Positions 1 to 7,741 of a stretch of 38,302 nt of DNA are shown here, in pieces. The position numbers and the translations under genes were made by a program. The stretch covers positions 1-38,302 of the forward strand of contig JAOARG010000053.1 in NCBI GenBank assembly GCA_025210655.1, written 5' to 3'. Origin of the DNA: Bacillota bacterium (GTDB lineage Bacteria > Bacillota > Clostridia > Peptostreptococcales > Acidaminobacteraceae). Numbering within the stretch: position 1 is the first letter of the stretch; every line of letters starts with the position of its first letter. The notes below the pieces were generated by a model that saw nothing but the letters and a program-made list of their open reading frames with translations, was not told where the DNA came from and made no database searches.

Positions 1-42
1 ACTATAAAGGCCGTTATGGTAGCAACTATTGGTAATTTATAG
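1..42 (+). CDS. Ornithine carbamoyltransferase, C-terminal tail (partial)
   Basis: Reading frame 1 is open from the first base to a TAG at 40-42 and encodes 13 residues, TIKAVMVATIGNL. This closely resembles the conserved end of ornithine carbamoyltransferases (HTIKAVMVATLG-type). The carbamate kinase gene just downstream supports the call, since arcB-arcC is a usual order in arginine deiminase operons. The enzyme interconverts citrulline plus phosphate with ornithine plus carbamoyl phosphate. Only the tail is visible, so catabolic ArcB and biosynthetic ArgF cannot be told apart and no symbol is given. Confidence 0.7.
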   Translation, partial: TIKAVMVATIGNL

Positions 43-220
43 AAGGAAAATAGAGCAGGAAAACGCTTTGTGAGATGTTAACAAATATGAACAATTTATT
101 TTTCGAAAGTATGTAATGCAGTGTTTATGGGAATATAATATTATGTATTTAGAATAGTACAATAGTATGAATCTAAATGTCATTGACATTTAAAAATAAG
201 AAAACTTGCGAGGTGTAGTA

Positions 221-1159
221 ATGAAAAATAAAATTGTTGTAGCTCTAGGTGGTAACGCGTTAGGAAACAACCCACAGGAGCAGTTAGAACTAGTTAAGCA
301 AACTGCAAAGCCAATCGTTGATCTTGTTGAAGCAGGTAACGAAGTAATTCTTGCTCACGGTAATGGACCACAGGTTGGTATGATCAACCTAGCTATGGAG
401 ACTTCTTCTGAGTCAGAAGCAAATACTCCAGAGATGCCATTCCCAGAGTGTGGAGCAATGAGCCAAGGTTACATTGGATTCCATTTACAAAATGCTATCA
501 GAGAAGAGCTTAAGAACAGAAATATCAACAAGTCAGTAGCGTCAATCGTTACTCAAGTTATTGTTGATAAGGACGATCAAGCTTTCACTAACCCAACTAA
601 GCCTATCGGTGCTTTCTACTCAAAAGAAGAAGCTGATAAGTTAGCTGAAGCTAAGGGTTACACAATGGTAGAAGATTCAGGAAGAGGATACAGAAGAGTT
701 GTTCCTTCTCCAATGCCAGTTGACGTTGCTGAGATCGAAACTGTTAAGACACTAGCTGACGCTGGTCAAATTGTTATCACTGTTGGTGGTGGCGGTATCC
801 CAGTTGTTGCTGAAGGAAACGCTTTAGTAGGAGTTCCTGCTGTTATCGATAAAGATAATGCATCTGGTAAATTAGCTGAATTAGTTGACGCTGATTACCT
901 AATCATCCTTACTGCTGTTGATAAAGTTGCTATCAACTTCGGAGAGCCAAACGAAGAGTGGTTATCTGAAATCAGCATCGAGCAAGCTAAGCAGTACATG
1001 GGCGAAGGTCACTTTGCACCAGGATCAATGCTTCCAAAGGTAGAGGCAGCAGTTAAGTTTGCAGCTTCAAAAGCAGGAAGAAAATCTCTAATCACTTCAT
1101 TAGAGAAAGCTTCTGACGGAATCAACGGCCTTACTGGTACAGTAATTGTTGATAAGTAA
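221..1159 (+). CDS. arcC: Carbamate kinase
   Basis: This 312-residue protein has the usual length of carbamate kinase, the last enzyme of the arginine deiminase pathway, which makes ATP from carbamoyl phosphate and ADP in the cytoplasm. The amino-acid kinase fold is evident from the N-terminal ALGGNALG loop, HGNGPQVG near residues 46-53, a glycine-rich VGGGGIP segment, and the C-terminal DKDNASGKLAE and ILTAVDKV motifs. The ATG at 221 is chosen because GAGGTG at 210-215 sits 5 bases before it; an in-frame TTG at 206 lies upstream of that site. The gene follows the tail of an ornithine carbamoyltransferase after a 178-base gap and is closed by a strong terminator. Together they suggest energy-yielding arginine catabolism. 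The codons look more biased than in the neighbours, which would fit high expression. Confidence 0.95.
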   Translation: MKNKIVVALGGNALGNNPQEQLELVKQTAKPIVDLVEAGNEVILAHGNGPQVGMINLAMETSSESEANTPEMPFPECGAMSQGYIGFHLQNAIREELKNRNINKSVASIVTQVIVDKDDQAFTNPTKPIGAFYSKEEADKLAEAKGYTMVEDSGRGYRRVVPSPMPVDVAEIETVKTLADAGQIVITVGGGGIPVVAEGNALVGVPAVIDKDNASGKLAELVDADYLIILTAVDKVAINFGEPNEEWLSEISIEQAKQYMGEGHFAPGSMLPKVEAAVKFAASKAGRKSLITSLEKASDGINGLTGTVIVDK

Positions 1160-1182
1160 GAAATAAATAATAGTTTAATAGT

Positions 1183-1218
1183 AAAGCGATACTGAATTTC
1201 TTCGGTATCGCTTTTTTT
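1183..1218 (+). terminator. Rho-independent terminator after arcC
   Basis: A 10-bp stem, AAAGCGATAC (1183-1192) with GTATCGCTTT (1205-1214), runs into a T tract at 1212-1218. It lies 23 bases after the arcC stop codon. Confidence 0.9.
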
Positions 1219-1233
1219 ATACATAAAGGACAT

Positions 1234-1446
1234 GTTCGTAGGTCGTAGGTCAATAAGTCGTAGTTCGTGGTTCGTAGGTGGTAGTTCGGAAGAGATTAAG
1301 ATCTTTCTACCCACGACCTAGGAATCACGACCCGCGAAAAACTCGCATTTAGCGTTTTTATAAAAAAGTTCCGATGTATTTAAAAGATCTTTCGACCCAC
1401 GACCTACGAACTACGACTCACGAAAAAACTCGCTTTTAGAGTTTTT
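1234..1446. repeat. GTAGGT-arm repeat (type B), with duplicated right arm
   Basis: The left arm (about 1234-1290) is a degenerate run of 7-9 base units such as TCGTAGG and TTCGTGG. The right arm (about 1303-1340) is its rough complement, with ACCCACGACCTA. A second right-arm copy follows at about 1384-1424 (CGACCCACGACCTACGAAC). Each right arm is followed by an AAAAACTCGC tail; after the second copy this tail forms a hairpin, AAAAACTC (1424-1431) with GAGTTTTT (1439-1446). Related arms occur at 5331, 17605, 29371 and 34170. It fills most of the arcC-ispE interval and contains no credible gene. Confidence 0.75.
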
Positions 1447-1457
1447 AAATAATCTTG

Positions 1458-1486
1458 TTTTAATATTTGTACATATAGGTTATAAT
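1458..1486 (+). promoter_or_regulatory. Possible sigma-A promoter for ispE
   Basis: A perfect TATAAT at 1481-1486 is preceded at 17 bases by a weak -35, TTTTAA (1458-1463). It lies 65 bases before the ispE start. The -35 is poor, so this is tentative. Confidence 0.45.
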
Positions 1487-1550
1487 TAAGTTGGATGTAT
1501 TTTGTATATTGTATTATTTTGCATGCAATTGCTTTAAATGAGGTGTAGTA

Positions 1551-2426
1551 TTGGATAATAAATTGAAATTAAAGGCATATGGAAAAATTAATCTTGGAAT
1601 TGATGTGGTTGATAAGCTACCTAATGGATATCACCTTGTGAGGATGATAATGCAAAGTGTAGATTTATATGATGAAATTATGGTTGAAAAAATAGATGAA
1701 GGAATACATATAGAAACTAATTTAGATTATTTGCCAACAGGTAGTGGGAATATATGCCATAAGTCTGCTAATCTTATGATTGAAAGGTATAAACTTGATT
1801 GTGGATTTAAGATTTCCATAAATAAGAATATCCCTGTAGCGGCTGGTCTTGCTGGTGGGAGTACAGATGCTGCGACTGTTATGGTTGCTATTAATAAAAT
1901 TATGAATTTAAATATTTCCGATGAAGAACTTATGGAGATTGCTGTAGATATTGGGGCTGATGTACCATATTGTATTAAATCTTCCCCTATGCTTGCTGAG
2001 GGTGTTGGTGAGAAACTAACTCCTATAAAGGGTTTGGAAAATCAATGGATTGTAATTACTAAACCAAACATTGGGGTTTCAACAAAGGATGTATATGGGA
2101 ATTTTAAGTTTGAAAATGTTGAGAAGAAACCTGATATTGATGTTTTGATTTCAGCCCTTGAAGATAAGAATTACAGTTTGATTGAAAAGAGTATGGAAAA
2201 TGTACTTGAGTCGGTTACTTTTGATTTATATCCGATTGTTAAGGATATTAAGGGCAAAATGCATGAGTATGGAGCACAAAAAAGCCTTATGAGTGGAAGT
2301 GGGCCAAGTGTTTTTGGGATATTTAAATCCTACGATAAAGCAAAAAAGGTATACAAGAAATTCAAGAAACTATATGACCAGACATATTTGGTGAAGACTG
2401 TTAACGGGAGGGATTCTAATGAATAA
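1551..2426 (+). CDS. ispE: 4-diphosphocytidyl-2-C-methyl-D-erythritol kinase
   Basis: The protein has 291 residues, the normal size for IspE. It is a GHMP-family kinase that phosphorylates CDP-methylerythritol in the non-mevalonate isoprenoid pathway. The N-terminal substrate motif AYGKINLGIDV (residues 9-19), the ATP-binding loop PVAAGLAGGSTDAA near residue 95 and the C-terminal GSGPSVFG are all present. The start is a TTG, with GAGGTG at 1540-1545 five bases upstream; the ATG at 1538 is in another frame. The 3' end overlaps the following GntR regulator gene by 8 bases, so the two are probably translated from one message. Confidence 0.95.
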   Translation: MDNKLKLKAYGKINLGIDVVDKLPNGYHLVRMIMQSVDLYDEIMVEKIDEGIHIETNLDYLPTGSGNICHKSANLMIERYKLDCGFKISINKNIPVAAGLAGGSTDAATVMVAINKIMNLNISDEELMEIAVDIGADVPYCIKSSPMLAEGVGEKLTPIKGLENQWIVITKPNIGVSTKDVYGNFKFENVEKKPDIDVLISALEDKNYSLIEKSMENVLESVTFDLYPIVKDIKGKMHEYGAQKSLMSGSGPSVFGIFKSYDKAKKVYKKFKKLYDQTYLVKTVNGRDSNE

Positions 2427-3105
2427 AGAGGAATTTAATAAGCTTGGACTTGGTAATTACAAGCCCCTTGGAGAAATTGTATTTGAGTATTTAAGAAATC
2501 TTATACTGGAAGGTGAACTAAAGCCTGGTGAGAGACTTATGGAAATAAACTTGGCAGAACAGCTAGGTGTAAGTAGAACACCAGTAAGAGAAGCTATAAG
2601 AAAACTGGAGAAAGAAAAATTTGTTGAAATGATTCCAAGAAAAGGTGCTTATGTAGCTGAACTTACTACAAAAGATGCTATTGATGTTCTTGAAATCAGA
2701 AAACTATTAGAGGGTCATGCAGCATACTTAGCTTCTCAAAATATGACTTCTGAAGAGATTGAAATATTAAAAGAGATACTTGATAATTTTGATGGTGCTC
2801 TTAATAAGATGGATAGACAGGGAATGATTGACTTCGATAATAGTTTCCATGATGAAATATTTAAGTCTACAAACAATGAAAAACTTATTGAAATAGTACA
2901 AAGTTTACATGATCAATTCCAGAGATTTAGACTTAACTATTTTAATGAGCATGATGATTATTATGAACTTCAAAGAAATCATAAGCTAATCTATGAGTCT
3001 ATTAAAAATAGGGAACCTGAAGATGCAAGATTTCATTCTGAAGCACATATTGAGCAACTTATTAGAACTGTAATGAAGTGGCAAGAAAGAGAAAATAGTA
3101 AATAG
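2419..3105 (+). CDS. GntR-family transcriptional regulator (FCD/FadR subfamily)
   Basis: The N-terminal winged helix-turn-helix covers roughly residues 15-80, with a recognition region LAEQLGVSRTPVREAIRKLE and a wing RKGAYVAEL, both typical of GntR proteins. The C-terminal helical FCD domain follows (about 90-220). It carries a DNSFHDEIF histidine and late histidines in HSEAHIEQL, the type of residues that bind a metal or carboxylate effector in this family. The ATG at 2419 has GGGAGG at 2405-2410 and lies inside the 3' end of ispE. The gene sits between ispE and ddl. The effector and targets cannot be read from sequence. Confidence 0.9.
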   Translation: MNKEEFNKLGLGNYKPLGEIVFEYLRNLILEGELKPGERLMEINLAEQLGVSRTPVREAIRKLEKEKFVEMIPRKGAYVAELTTKDAIDVLEIRKLLEGHAAYLASQNMTSEEIEILKEILDNFDGALNKMDRQGMIDFDNSFHDEIFKSTNNEKLIEIVQSLHDQFQRFRLNYFNEHDDYYELQRNHKLIYESIKNREPEDARFHSEAHIEQLIRTVMKWQERENSK

Positions 3106-3140
3106 CATTATAATTGAAGTTATGATAGGAGATAATAATA

Positions 3141-4184
3141 ATGAGTAAGATAAATCTTTGTCTAGTATTTGGTGGTCAATCAGGAGAACATGAAATCTCT
3201 ATAATGACTGCCAAGTCTGTATTTAGAGCAATTGATAAGGAAAAATATAATCTAAGTTTTATAGGTATTTCTACAGAGGGTAGATGGTGCAAATTCGATT
3301 CTTTTGATGAACTGAAGGAAGTTACTAAGTTAGAAAATCCTTGTGAATCTAATGCTAAGATTGATGGTAGAATAATTGATTTTATTCAAAAAGAAGTTGA
3401 TGTAGTATTTCCACTTCTTCACGGACCTTTTGGTGAAGATGGTACAATACAAGGTTTATTTGAAATGATGGGTAAGCCGTATGTTGGTTGTGGTGTAATG
3501 TCGTCTTCACTTTGTATGGATAAGGTTCAGGCAAAGAAGGTTTTTGAGTATGCAGGAATAAAAACAACACCTTTCATAGAAGTTCATAAGTATAGTTATG
3601 ATAATGACAGTGTTGACAAATTGGTCAGGGAAAAACTTGAGTATCCGGTATTTATAAAGCCTGCCAATATGGGTTCAAGTATAGGAATTACAAAAGCCAA
3701 CAATTATAGTGATCTTGAAAAGGGACTAGAAGAAGGATTTAAATTTGACTGCAAGCTTTTAATAGAAAAAGCCATTAATTGTAGGGAAGTAGAGTGTGGA
3801 GTTCTTGGAAATTATGATCCTAGGGTTTCGACAATTGGAGAAATACTACCTTCCAATGAGTTTTATGATTATAAGGCTAAGTATTTTGATGGAGGTAAAT
3901 CAGGACTTGTAATTCCAGCTCAAATTACTGAAGAGCAAGTAAGCCTTATAAAAGAAAGTGCAATTAAGGCTTTTATGGCCGCTGGATGTACAGGTATATC
4001 TAGGATTGATTTCTTTATTGATAAAGACAATGGTGATATCCTTCTAAATGAGATAAATACAATGCCAGGATTCACTGAGTTTAGCATGTATCCTCAACTT
4101 TGGAAAAATAGCGGCATTCCATATAGTCAGTTAATAGATGAGTTAATTCAGTTTGGAATAGGAAAGTTTAATGGAGTGAAGTAA
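3141..4184 (+). CDS. ddl: D-alanine--D-alanine ligase
   Basis: This 347-residue ATP-grasp enzyme joins two D-alanines for peptidoglycan precursors in the cytoplasm. Characteristic segments are VFGGQSGEHEIS (residues 9-20), FPLLHGPFGEDGTIQG, PVFIKPANMGSSIGI and the C-terminal EINTMPGFTEFSMYP. These match ordinary Ddl; I see no sign that it is a vancomycin-resistance type. It starts at ATG 3141 after AGGAGA. Its stop codon abuts the start of the DUF1934 gene with no gap, so the two are translationally adjacent. Confidence 0.95.
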   Translation: MSKINLCLVFGGQSGEHEISIMTAKSVFRAIDKEKYNLSFIGISTEGRWCKFDSFDELKEVTKLENPCESNAKIDGRIIDFIQKEVDVVFPLLHGPFGEDGTIQGLFEMMGKPYVGCGVMSSSLCMDKVQAKKVFEYAGIKTTPFIEVHKYSYDNDSVDKLVREKLEYPVFIKPANMGSSIGITKANNYSDLEKGLEEGFKFDCKLLIEKAINCREVECGVLGNYDPRVSTIGEILPSNEFYDYKAKYFDGGKSGLVIPAQITEEQVSLIKESAIKAFMAAGCTGISRIDFFIDKDNGDILLNEINTMPGFTEFSMYPQLWKNSGIPYSQLIDELIQFGIGKFNGVK

Positions 4185-4604
4185 ATGGAAAAAATACATT
4201 TAACAGTAGAAACTAAAATTGTCGATTCAGAGGGTAGTGAAGATACAATTGAATTTGCTACAGAAGGAAAGATAATTTCAAAAAATGGAAAGACATATAT
4301 ATATTATAATGAGTCAGAAATATCCGGGATGGAAGGATGTCTGACTACATTAAGGATAGATGATTCAGAAACTCTTATAATGAAAAGATACGGTTCTAAC
4401 AGTATGGAACTGCTTTTTAGAGAAGGAAATACACATGAGGACAATTATAGAACTCCATATGGTATATTTGATATTATTGCCAAGACTAAGAAACTTCAAA
4501 TGGAGTATGATGGCAATAAGTCAGGAAGTATACTTGTAGAGTATGATTTAGAAGTTGTCGGTCTTGTGAATAGTTATAATATAATCAAAATTAAATTTCA
4601 ATAA
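4185..4604 (+). CDS. DUF1934 (YwiB-like) beta-barrel protein
   Basis: This 139-residue soluble protein consists of alternating beta strands with no signal peptide. The pattern of an early T-x-DSEG-x-DTIEF segment, a central YYNESEISGMEG, a MELLFREG strand and the YRTPYG turn is that of the DUF1934/YwiB family. In Bacillus this family lies directly upstream of argS. Here the next gene encodes an ArgS-like fragment, which preserves that order. The molecular function of the family is not known to me. Confidence 0.8.
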   Translation: MEKIHLTVETKIVDSEGSEDTIEFATEGKIISKNGKTYIYYNESEISGMEGCLTTLRIDDSETLIMKRYGSNSMELLFREGNTHEDNYRTPYGIFDIIAKTKKLQMEYDGNKSGSILVEYDLEVVGLVNSYNIIKIKFQ

Positions 4605-4640
4605 GATTAATCCCATGGTCTTAAATTAGAGGTGTTCTTT

Positions 4641-5258
4641 GTGCTTAATGACATTAAAAAAGTAATAGTAGATTTTTTAAAAAGTGAATATAATATTAAT
4701 ATTTCTGAAGAAGATGTTTGGATTAATAAATCAAAGGACAAAGATCATGGTGATTATTCAAGTAATGTATTCATGAAATTTTCTAGGATGACAGAAAATT
4801 CTCCCCTAGAAATAGGTAAGAATTTTTTAGATCATATCGGTGTAATTCAAGATTTAGAAATGAAAATGGAGGGCCCTGGATTTCTCAATATATCAAGTAA
4901 AATTGAGGATTATAAGTTAAACTTCAGTATTTCTAAGCTTAATATTAATGATAAATCTATAAAATATGATTTCTTTTATCTAAAGGGAAGGGTAGAGGCA
5001 ATTTTAGCCCATTATACAAGGTGGAATGTAGAAGAAGTGGACTGTGAATTAGATTCACTTTTTACTATAGAAAGAGATATTCTTGAAAGTGTATCTTCCC
5101 TAGGGATTATAGGGGAAGTCGGTGAAAAGGATGTAGAGAAAATTAATAATAAACTCAAAAAGTATTTCATAGAAACAATTTTCAATAATCCAGAAGATGA
5201 TTTTAAAGAAAAAAGATATTTTGTTTTAAGAAAAATCAGAGAATATTATAACTCATAA
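4641..5258 (+). CDS. ArgS-like protein lacking the catalytic core (N-domain plus DALR-like domain)
   Basis: This 205-residue protein resembles the two ends of arginyl-tRNA synthetase joined together. Residues 1-85 look like the N-terminal additional domain: KDKDHGDYSSNVFM at about 33-46 and GPGFLNI at 78-84 match the PKDKxHGDYATN and GPGFIN motifs of ArgS. Residues 113-205 look like the helical DALR anticodon-binding domain, including a KRYFVLRKI stretch near the C-terminus. The whole Rossmann catalytic domain, with HIGH and KMSK motifs, is missing and the join is in frame with no broken codons. The start is GTG 4641 with AGAGGTG at 4628-4634; an in-frame GTG at 4632 overlaps that site and is less likely. 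Its position after the DUF1934 gene is the usual argS slot. It may bind tRNA without charging it; that is inference. Confidence 0.7.
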   Translation: MLNDIKKVIVDFLKSEYNINISEEDVWINKSKDKDHGDYSSNVFMKFSRMTENSPLEIGKNFLDHIGVIQDLEMKMEGPGFLNISSKIEDYKLNFSISKLNINDKSIKYDFFYLKGRVEAILAHYTRWNVEEVDCELDSLFTIERDILESVSSLGIIGEVGEKDVEKINNKLKKYFIETIFNNPEDDFKEKRYFVLRKIREYYNS

Positions 5259-5330
5259 ATTAGGGCTAGCATGTAATGCTGCCTAAAATTTGGCGTTAAC
5301 AGCCGAAAAATGGGCGCTGTTTATAGCAGT

Positions 5331-5472
5331 GGTTTGTATTTAGTAGTTGCTTGATAGATAATATATAATTCATAAATTAATTATAAAAGTCCAAAGGACA
5401 ATAAAATCGAAAATAGATTTTATCAAGCTATTCTATCTACCATCTACTAACAACTAACAACAAATTACAACC
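5331..5472. repeat. GTAGGT-arm repeat (type B), TAGTAG variant
   Basis: The left arm (5331-5363, with TTTAGTAGTTG and TAGATAATA) and the right arm (about 5429-5472, with TATCTACCATCTACTAAC) are roughly complementary. Between them is a clean hairpin, ATAAAATC (5401-5408) with GATTTTAT (5416-5423). It lies between the ArgS-like gene and the sigma-54 activator. The degenerate arms resemble those at 29371 most closely. Confidence 0.6.
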
Positions 5473-5523
5473 TTTGGGACAGTAAGAAATTAGAAATAGG
5501 ATTCTTAAAAGGAGGAAAAATTC

Positions 5524-6906
5524 ATGAAAGATGTTTTAATAAACAAAACCTTCGACATACTTATGAATCACAGCAGTGACGGAATACAGGTACTTGACCA
5601 AGACGGGAAGATAGTATTATGTAATCAAAAGGTTGCAAATCTTGATGGTATTGATATAGCTGATGTTGTAGGGAAACACTTGCTAGATATATATCCTTCA
5701 TTAAATCCTGAAACTAGTACAATTCTTAAGGTGCTTGAAAATGGTGAGCTGATAATAGATGCTCAGCAGACCTTTACTACATATATGGGTAAATCTATTA
5801 CCACTGTAAATACAACAATTCCAATAATGGACGGAACTATTGTTATAGGTGCAGTTGAAATATCAAAGAATATAACAGAGGTAAAGAAACTTTCTGAAAA
5901 GCTTGTAGATTTAAGGAGTAGGTCTATGAGTAAAAAGGAAAATCTTATGGATCATGGGGCAATTTATCGATATGAAGATATAATTACTGAAGATGATAAG
6001 ATGAAAAATTTGTTAGAAATATCAAAGAAGGCCTCTTTATCAGACATTCCTATAATGATTTATGGAGAAACGGGTACGGGAAAAGAATTACTAGCCCAAA
6101 GTATTCATAATGATTCGAGAAGAAAAGACCAAGCCTTTGTTGCTCAAAACTGTGCAGCACTTCCTAATACTCTTTTGGAAGGTATACTGTTTGGAACAGT
6201 TAAGGGAGGATTTACAGGTGCTATTGATAGGCCTGGACTTCTTGAAATGGCCGATGGTGGAACTATGTTTCTTGACGAGATAAATTCCATGCCGATGGAA
6301 CTTCAAAGCAAGTTACTTAGGGTTCTTCAAGATAAACACATAAGAAGAATTGGAGATACAAAACTTAGAAAGGTAGATATAAGAATAATCACTGCAATAA
6401 ATACTGACCCTATAAAAGCAGTTGAACAGGGGAGTTTAAGAAAAGATTTATATTACAGGTTAAATACTGTGATGTTGAGACTTCCTGACCTTAAAGAGAG
6501 AAAGGGAGATATCCCTCTACTTACAAAGTATTTTATGAAAAAACACAGTAGCAACAGAAAAACATGCTTTAAGGACGTATCTACAGAAGTAATGGAGATA
6601 TTTATGAAGTACCCATGGCCGGGAAATATTAGGGAGCTGGAGCATGTAATAGAAGCAGGAGTTAGTATATGTGATGGAGAAATTTTTACTAAAGATTATC
6701 TTCCATACAACCTTGTAGAATCAATAAAGTATGAAGATTACAAGGAGGATGAAATGACCCTTGGTCAGAAAATAGACAAATACGAAAGGGACATAATACA
6801 GATGTCTTTTATAACAAATGATAAAAATGTTACGAGAACCGCTGAAAGTCTAGGGATACCTAGGCAGACATTGCAGTACAAAATCAAGAAGTATAGGATT
6901 TTGTAG
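5524..6906 (+). CDS. Sigma-54-dependent transcriptional activator with PAS sensor
   Basis: A 460-residue enhancer-binding protein. Residues about 1-120 form a PAS domain (SSDGIQVLDQDGKIVLCN). Residues about 150-385 are the AAA+ sigma-54 interaction domain, with Walker A GETGTGKE at 181-188, the sigma-54 contact loop GGFTGA at 228-233, Walker B GGTMFLDE ending at residue 252, and the YPWPGNIREL motif. The C-terminal Fis-type helix-turn-helix (RTAESLGIPRQTLQYKIKKY) ends the protein. The contact loop is normally GAFTGA; here the second residue is glycine. It starts at ATG 5524 after AGGAGG. It lies just upstream of a consensus -24/-12 promoter in front of kdd, so it is very likely the activator of the lysine operon, with PAS sensing an unknown signal. 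Confidence 0.92.
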   Translation: MKDVLINKTFDILMNHSSDGIQVLDQDGKIVLCNQKVANLDGIDIADVVGKHLLDIYPSLNPETSTILKVLENGELIIDAQQTFTTYMGKSITTVNTTIPIMDGTIVIGAVEISKNITEVKKLSEKLVDLRSRSMSKKENLMDHGAIYRYEDIITEDDKMKNLLEISKKASLSDIPIMIYGETGTGKELLAQSIHNDSRRKDQAFVAQNCAALPNTLLEGILFGTVKGGFTGAIDRPGLLEMADGGTMFLDEINSMPMELQSKLLRVLQDKHIRRIGDTKLRKVDIRIITAINTDPIKAVEQGSLRKDLYYRLNTVMLRLPDLKERKGDIPLLTKYFMKKHSSNRKTCFKDVSTEVMEIFMKYPWPGNIRELEHVIEAGVSICDGEIFTKDYLPYNLVESIKYEDYKEDEMTLGQKIDKYERDIIQMSFITNDKNVTRTAESLGIPRQTLQYKIKKYRIL

Positions 6907-7281
6907 GTGGTTTATTTCTACTTTGTAGAAATGGTGGTGTACTTGCATTTTTAGGATGTTTTTAGCTGAAGCTAAATTTTACAAATTACTGACTAGGAGC
7001 ATGTCAATAATTTATACTAACAGGGTGGTTAGCTTGCTATGGCAAGCGGTGGTTGACAAATACGGTGAAAAGGGGAATCACACAAGACAAGCTTTGTGTT
7101 AGGGGAATCAATATTGTAAACAATATTTCGGGGAAGAGGAAGAACTATAGATCTTTTTAAGCAATCCAAGGTCTTAAGTTCTTCCTTTTCCCTTTGTTTT
7201 GCATGCAAAACTAATTCCCCTAGCACAACAAGTAAAGCTGTGTGCGATTCCCCTTTTCCCCTATAGGATAAACAAACCACC
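6906..7281. repeat. Hairpin-ladder element E1 (GGTGGTT / GGGGAATC units)
   Basis: The left arm has GGTGGTT-type units at 6906, 6933, 7024 and 7048, then GGGGAATCA at 7072-7080 and 7102-7110, then GGGGAAG near 7130. The right arm has TTTTCCC near 7187, AATTCCCC (7213-7220), GATTCCCC (7246-7253) and AACCACC (7275-7281). The units therefore occur in mirror order and are reverse complements. The gaps hold separate hairpins: 6914-6932, 7032-7047, 7081-7098, 7110-7127, a 16-base perfect palindrome at 7196-7211, and 7223-7245. The tip is a stem, GGAAGAACT (7138-7146) with AGTTCTTCC (7177-7185). The first unit overlaps the stop codon of the activator gene. There is no credible gene in the interval. 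Confidence 0.8.
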
Positions 7282-7343
7282 CAAATCACTGCCCAGTTTT
7301 GGGCGCAGAAAAACAAATTTAGAGTAATTCCAACGATTCTAAA

Positions 7344-7360
7344 TTGGCATAAAATTTGCA
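7344..7360 (+). promoter_or_regulatory. Sigma-54 (-24/-12) promoter of the kdd-kam operon
   Basis: TTGGCAT (7344-7350) and TTGCA (7356-7360) match the TGGCAC and TTGCA blocks. The invariant GG (7346-7347) and GC (7358-7359) are exactly 10 bases apart, as sigma-54 requires. Transcription would start near 7371, leaving a leader of about 370 nt before kdd. A sigma-54 activator gene lies immediately upstream. An inverted repeat, AATTTAGA (7316-7323) with TCTAAATT (7338-7345), abuts the site and could bind a protein. Confidence 0.8.
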
Positions 7361-7388
7361 ATAGTTAATAAGAGAACATAAAAGTATA

Positions 7389-7692
7389 GACTAGTGCTAT
7401 TTCTTTGAAATTTACGACTAGTAAAGCTAACAAATATAAAGTGAAATATTTTAGTTCACTTTATATTTGTGGTTTTGTGAAAAATAAAGCATCTTTTGTG
7501 GAAAGTATGATCAAGGAAATTTTCCTATGGAAAATAATATTTTAAAATAAAAGCTTGCCGTAGCAAGGTATCCTTGGTCGCTATTACGAAGCTATAGCAC
7601 TAGTCGAGATACATGAAATTAGTATCACACTAGTCACTTTTAAAAATTAAAAGTACTAGTCGAAATGTAATGAAATTACCATTTCACTAGAC
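7389..7692. repeat. Hairpin-ladder element E2 (ACTAGTC units) in the kdd leader
   Basis: Left units are GACTAGTG (7389-7396) and GACTAGTA (about 7415-7422). Right units are CACTAGTC (7598-7605 and 7628-7635), TACTAGTC (7654-7661) and CACTAGAC (7685-7692). Hairpins fill the gaps: 7399-7411; a 16-bp perfect stem pairing 7430-7445 with 7455-7470; 7636-7654; and about 7662-7685. The tip has the shared form: GATCAAGGA (about 7510-7518), a hairpin AATTTTCC/GGAAAAT, an A/T spacer, a hairpin GCTTGC/GCAAGG, then TATCCTTGGTC (7569-7579). It begins about 18 bases after the predicted transcription start and ends before the kdd ribosome binding site at about 7731. Confidence 0.8.
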
Positions 7693-7741
7693 AATAAAAT
7701 GAAGATTAATCAATCATTTAATTATAAGAGGAGGAAACAAA

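Noticed and set aside
1009..1314. Minus-strand open frame at the arcC end
   Set aside because: It is antisense to arcC and its terminator and continues into the GTAGGT repeat; no protein similarity.
7029..7361. Minus-strand open frame across E1
   Set aside because: It runs through hairpins and repeat units, has no ribosome binding site and no recognisable protein; it is a by-product of the repeat.
7389..7692. Kdd leader as a lysine or cobalamin riboswitch
   Set aside because: The long leader and pathway made this tempting, but I see no lysine-riboswitch core or B12 box, and the same architecture occurs before unrelated genes.
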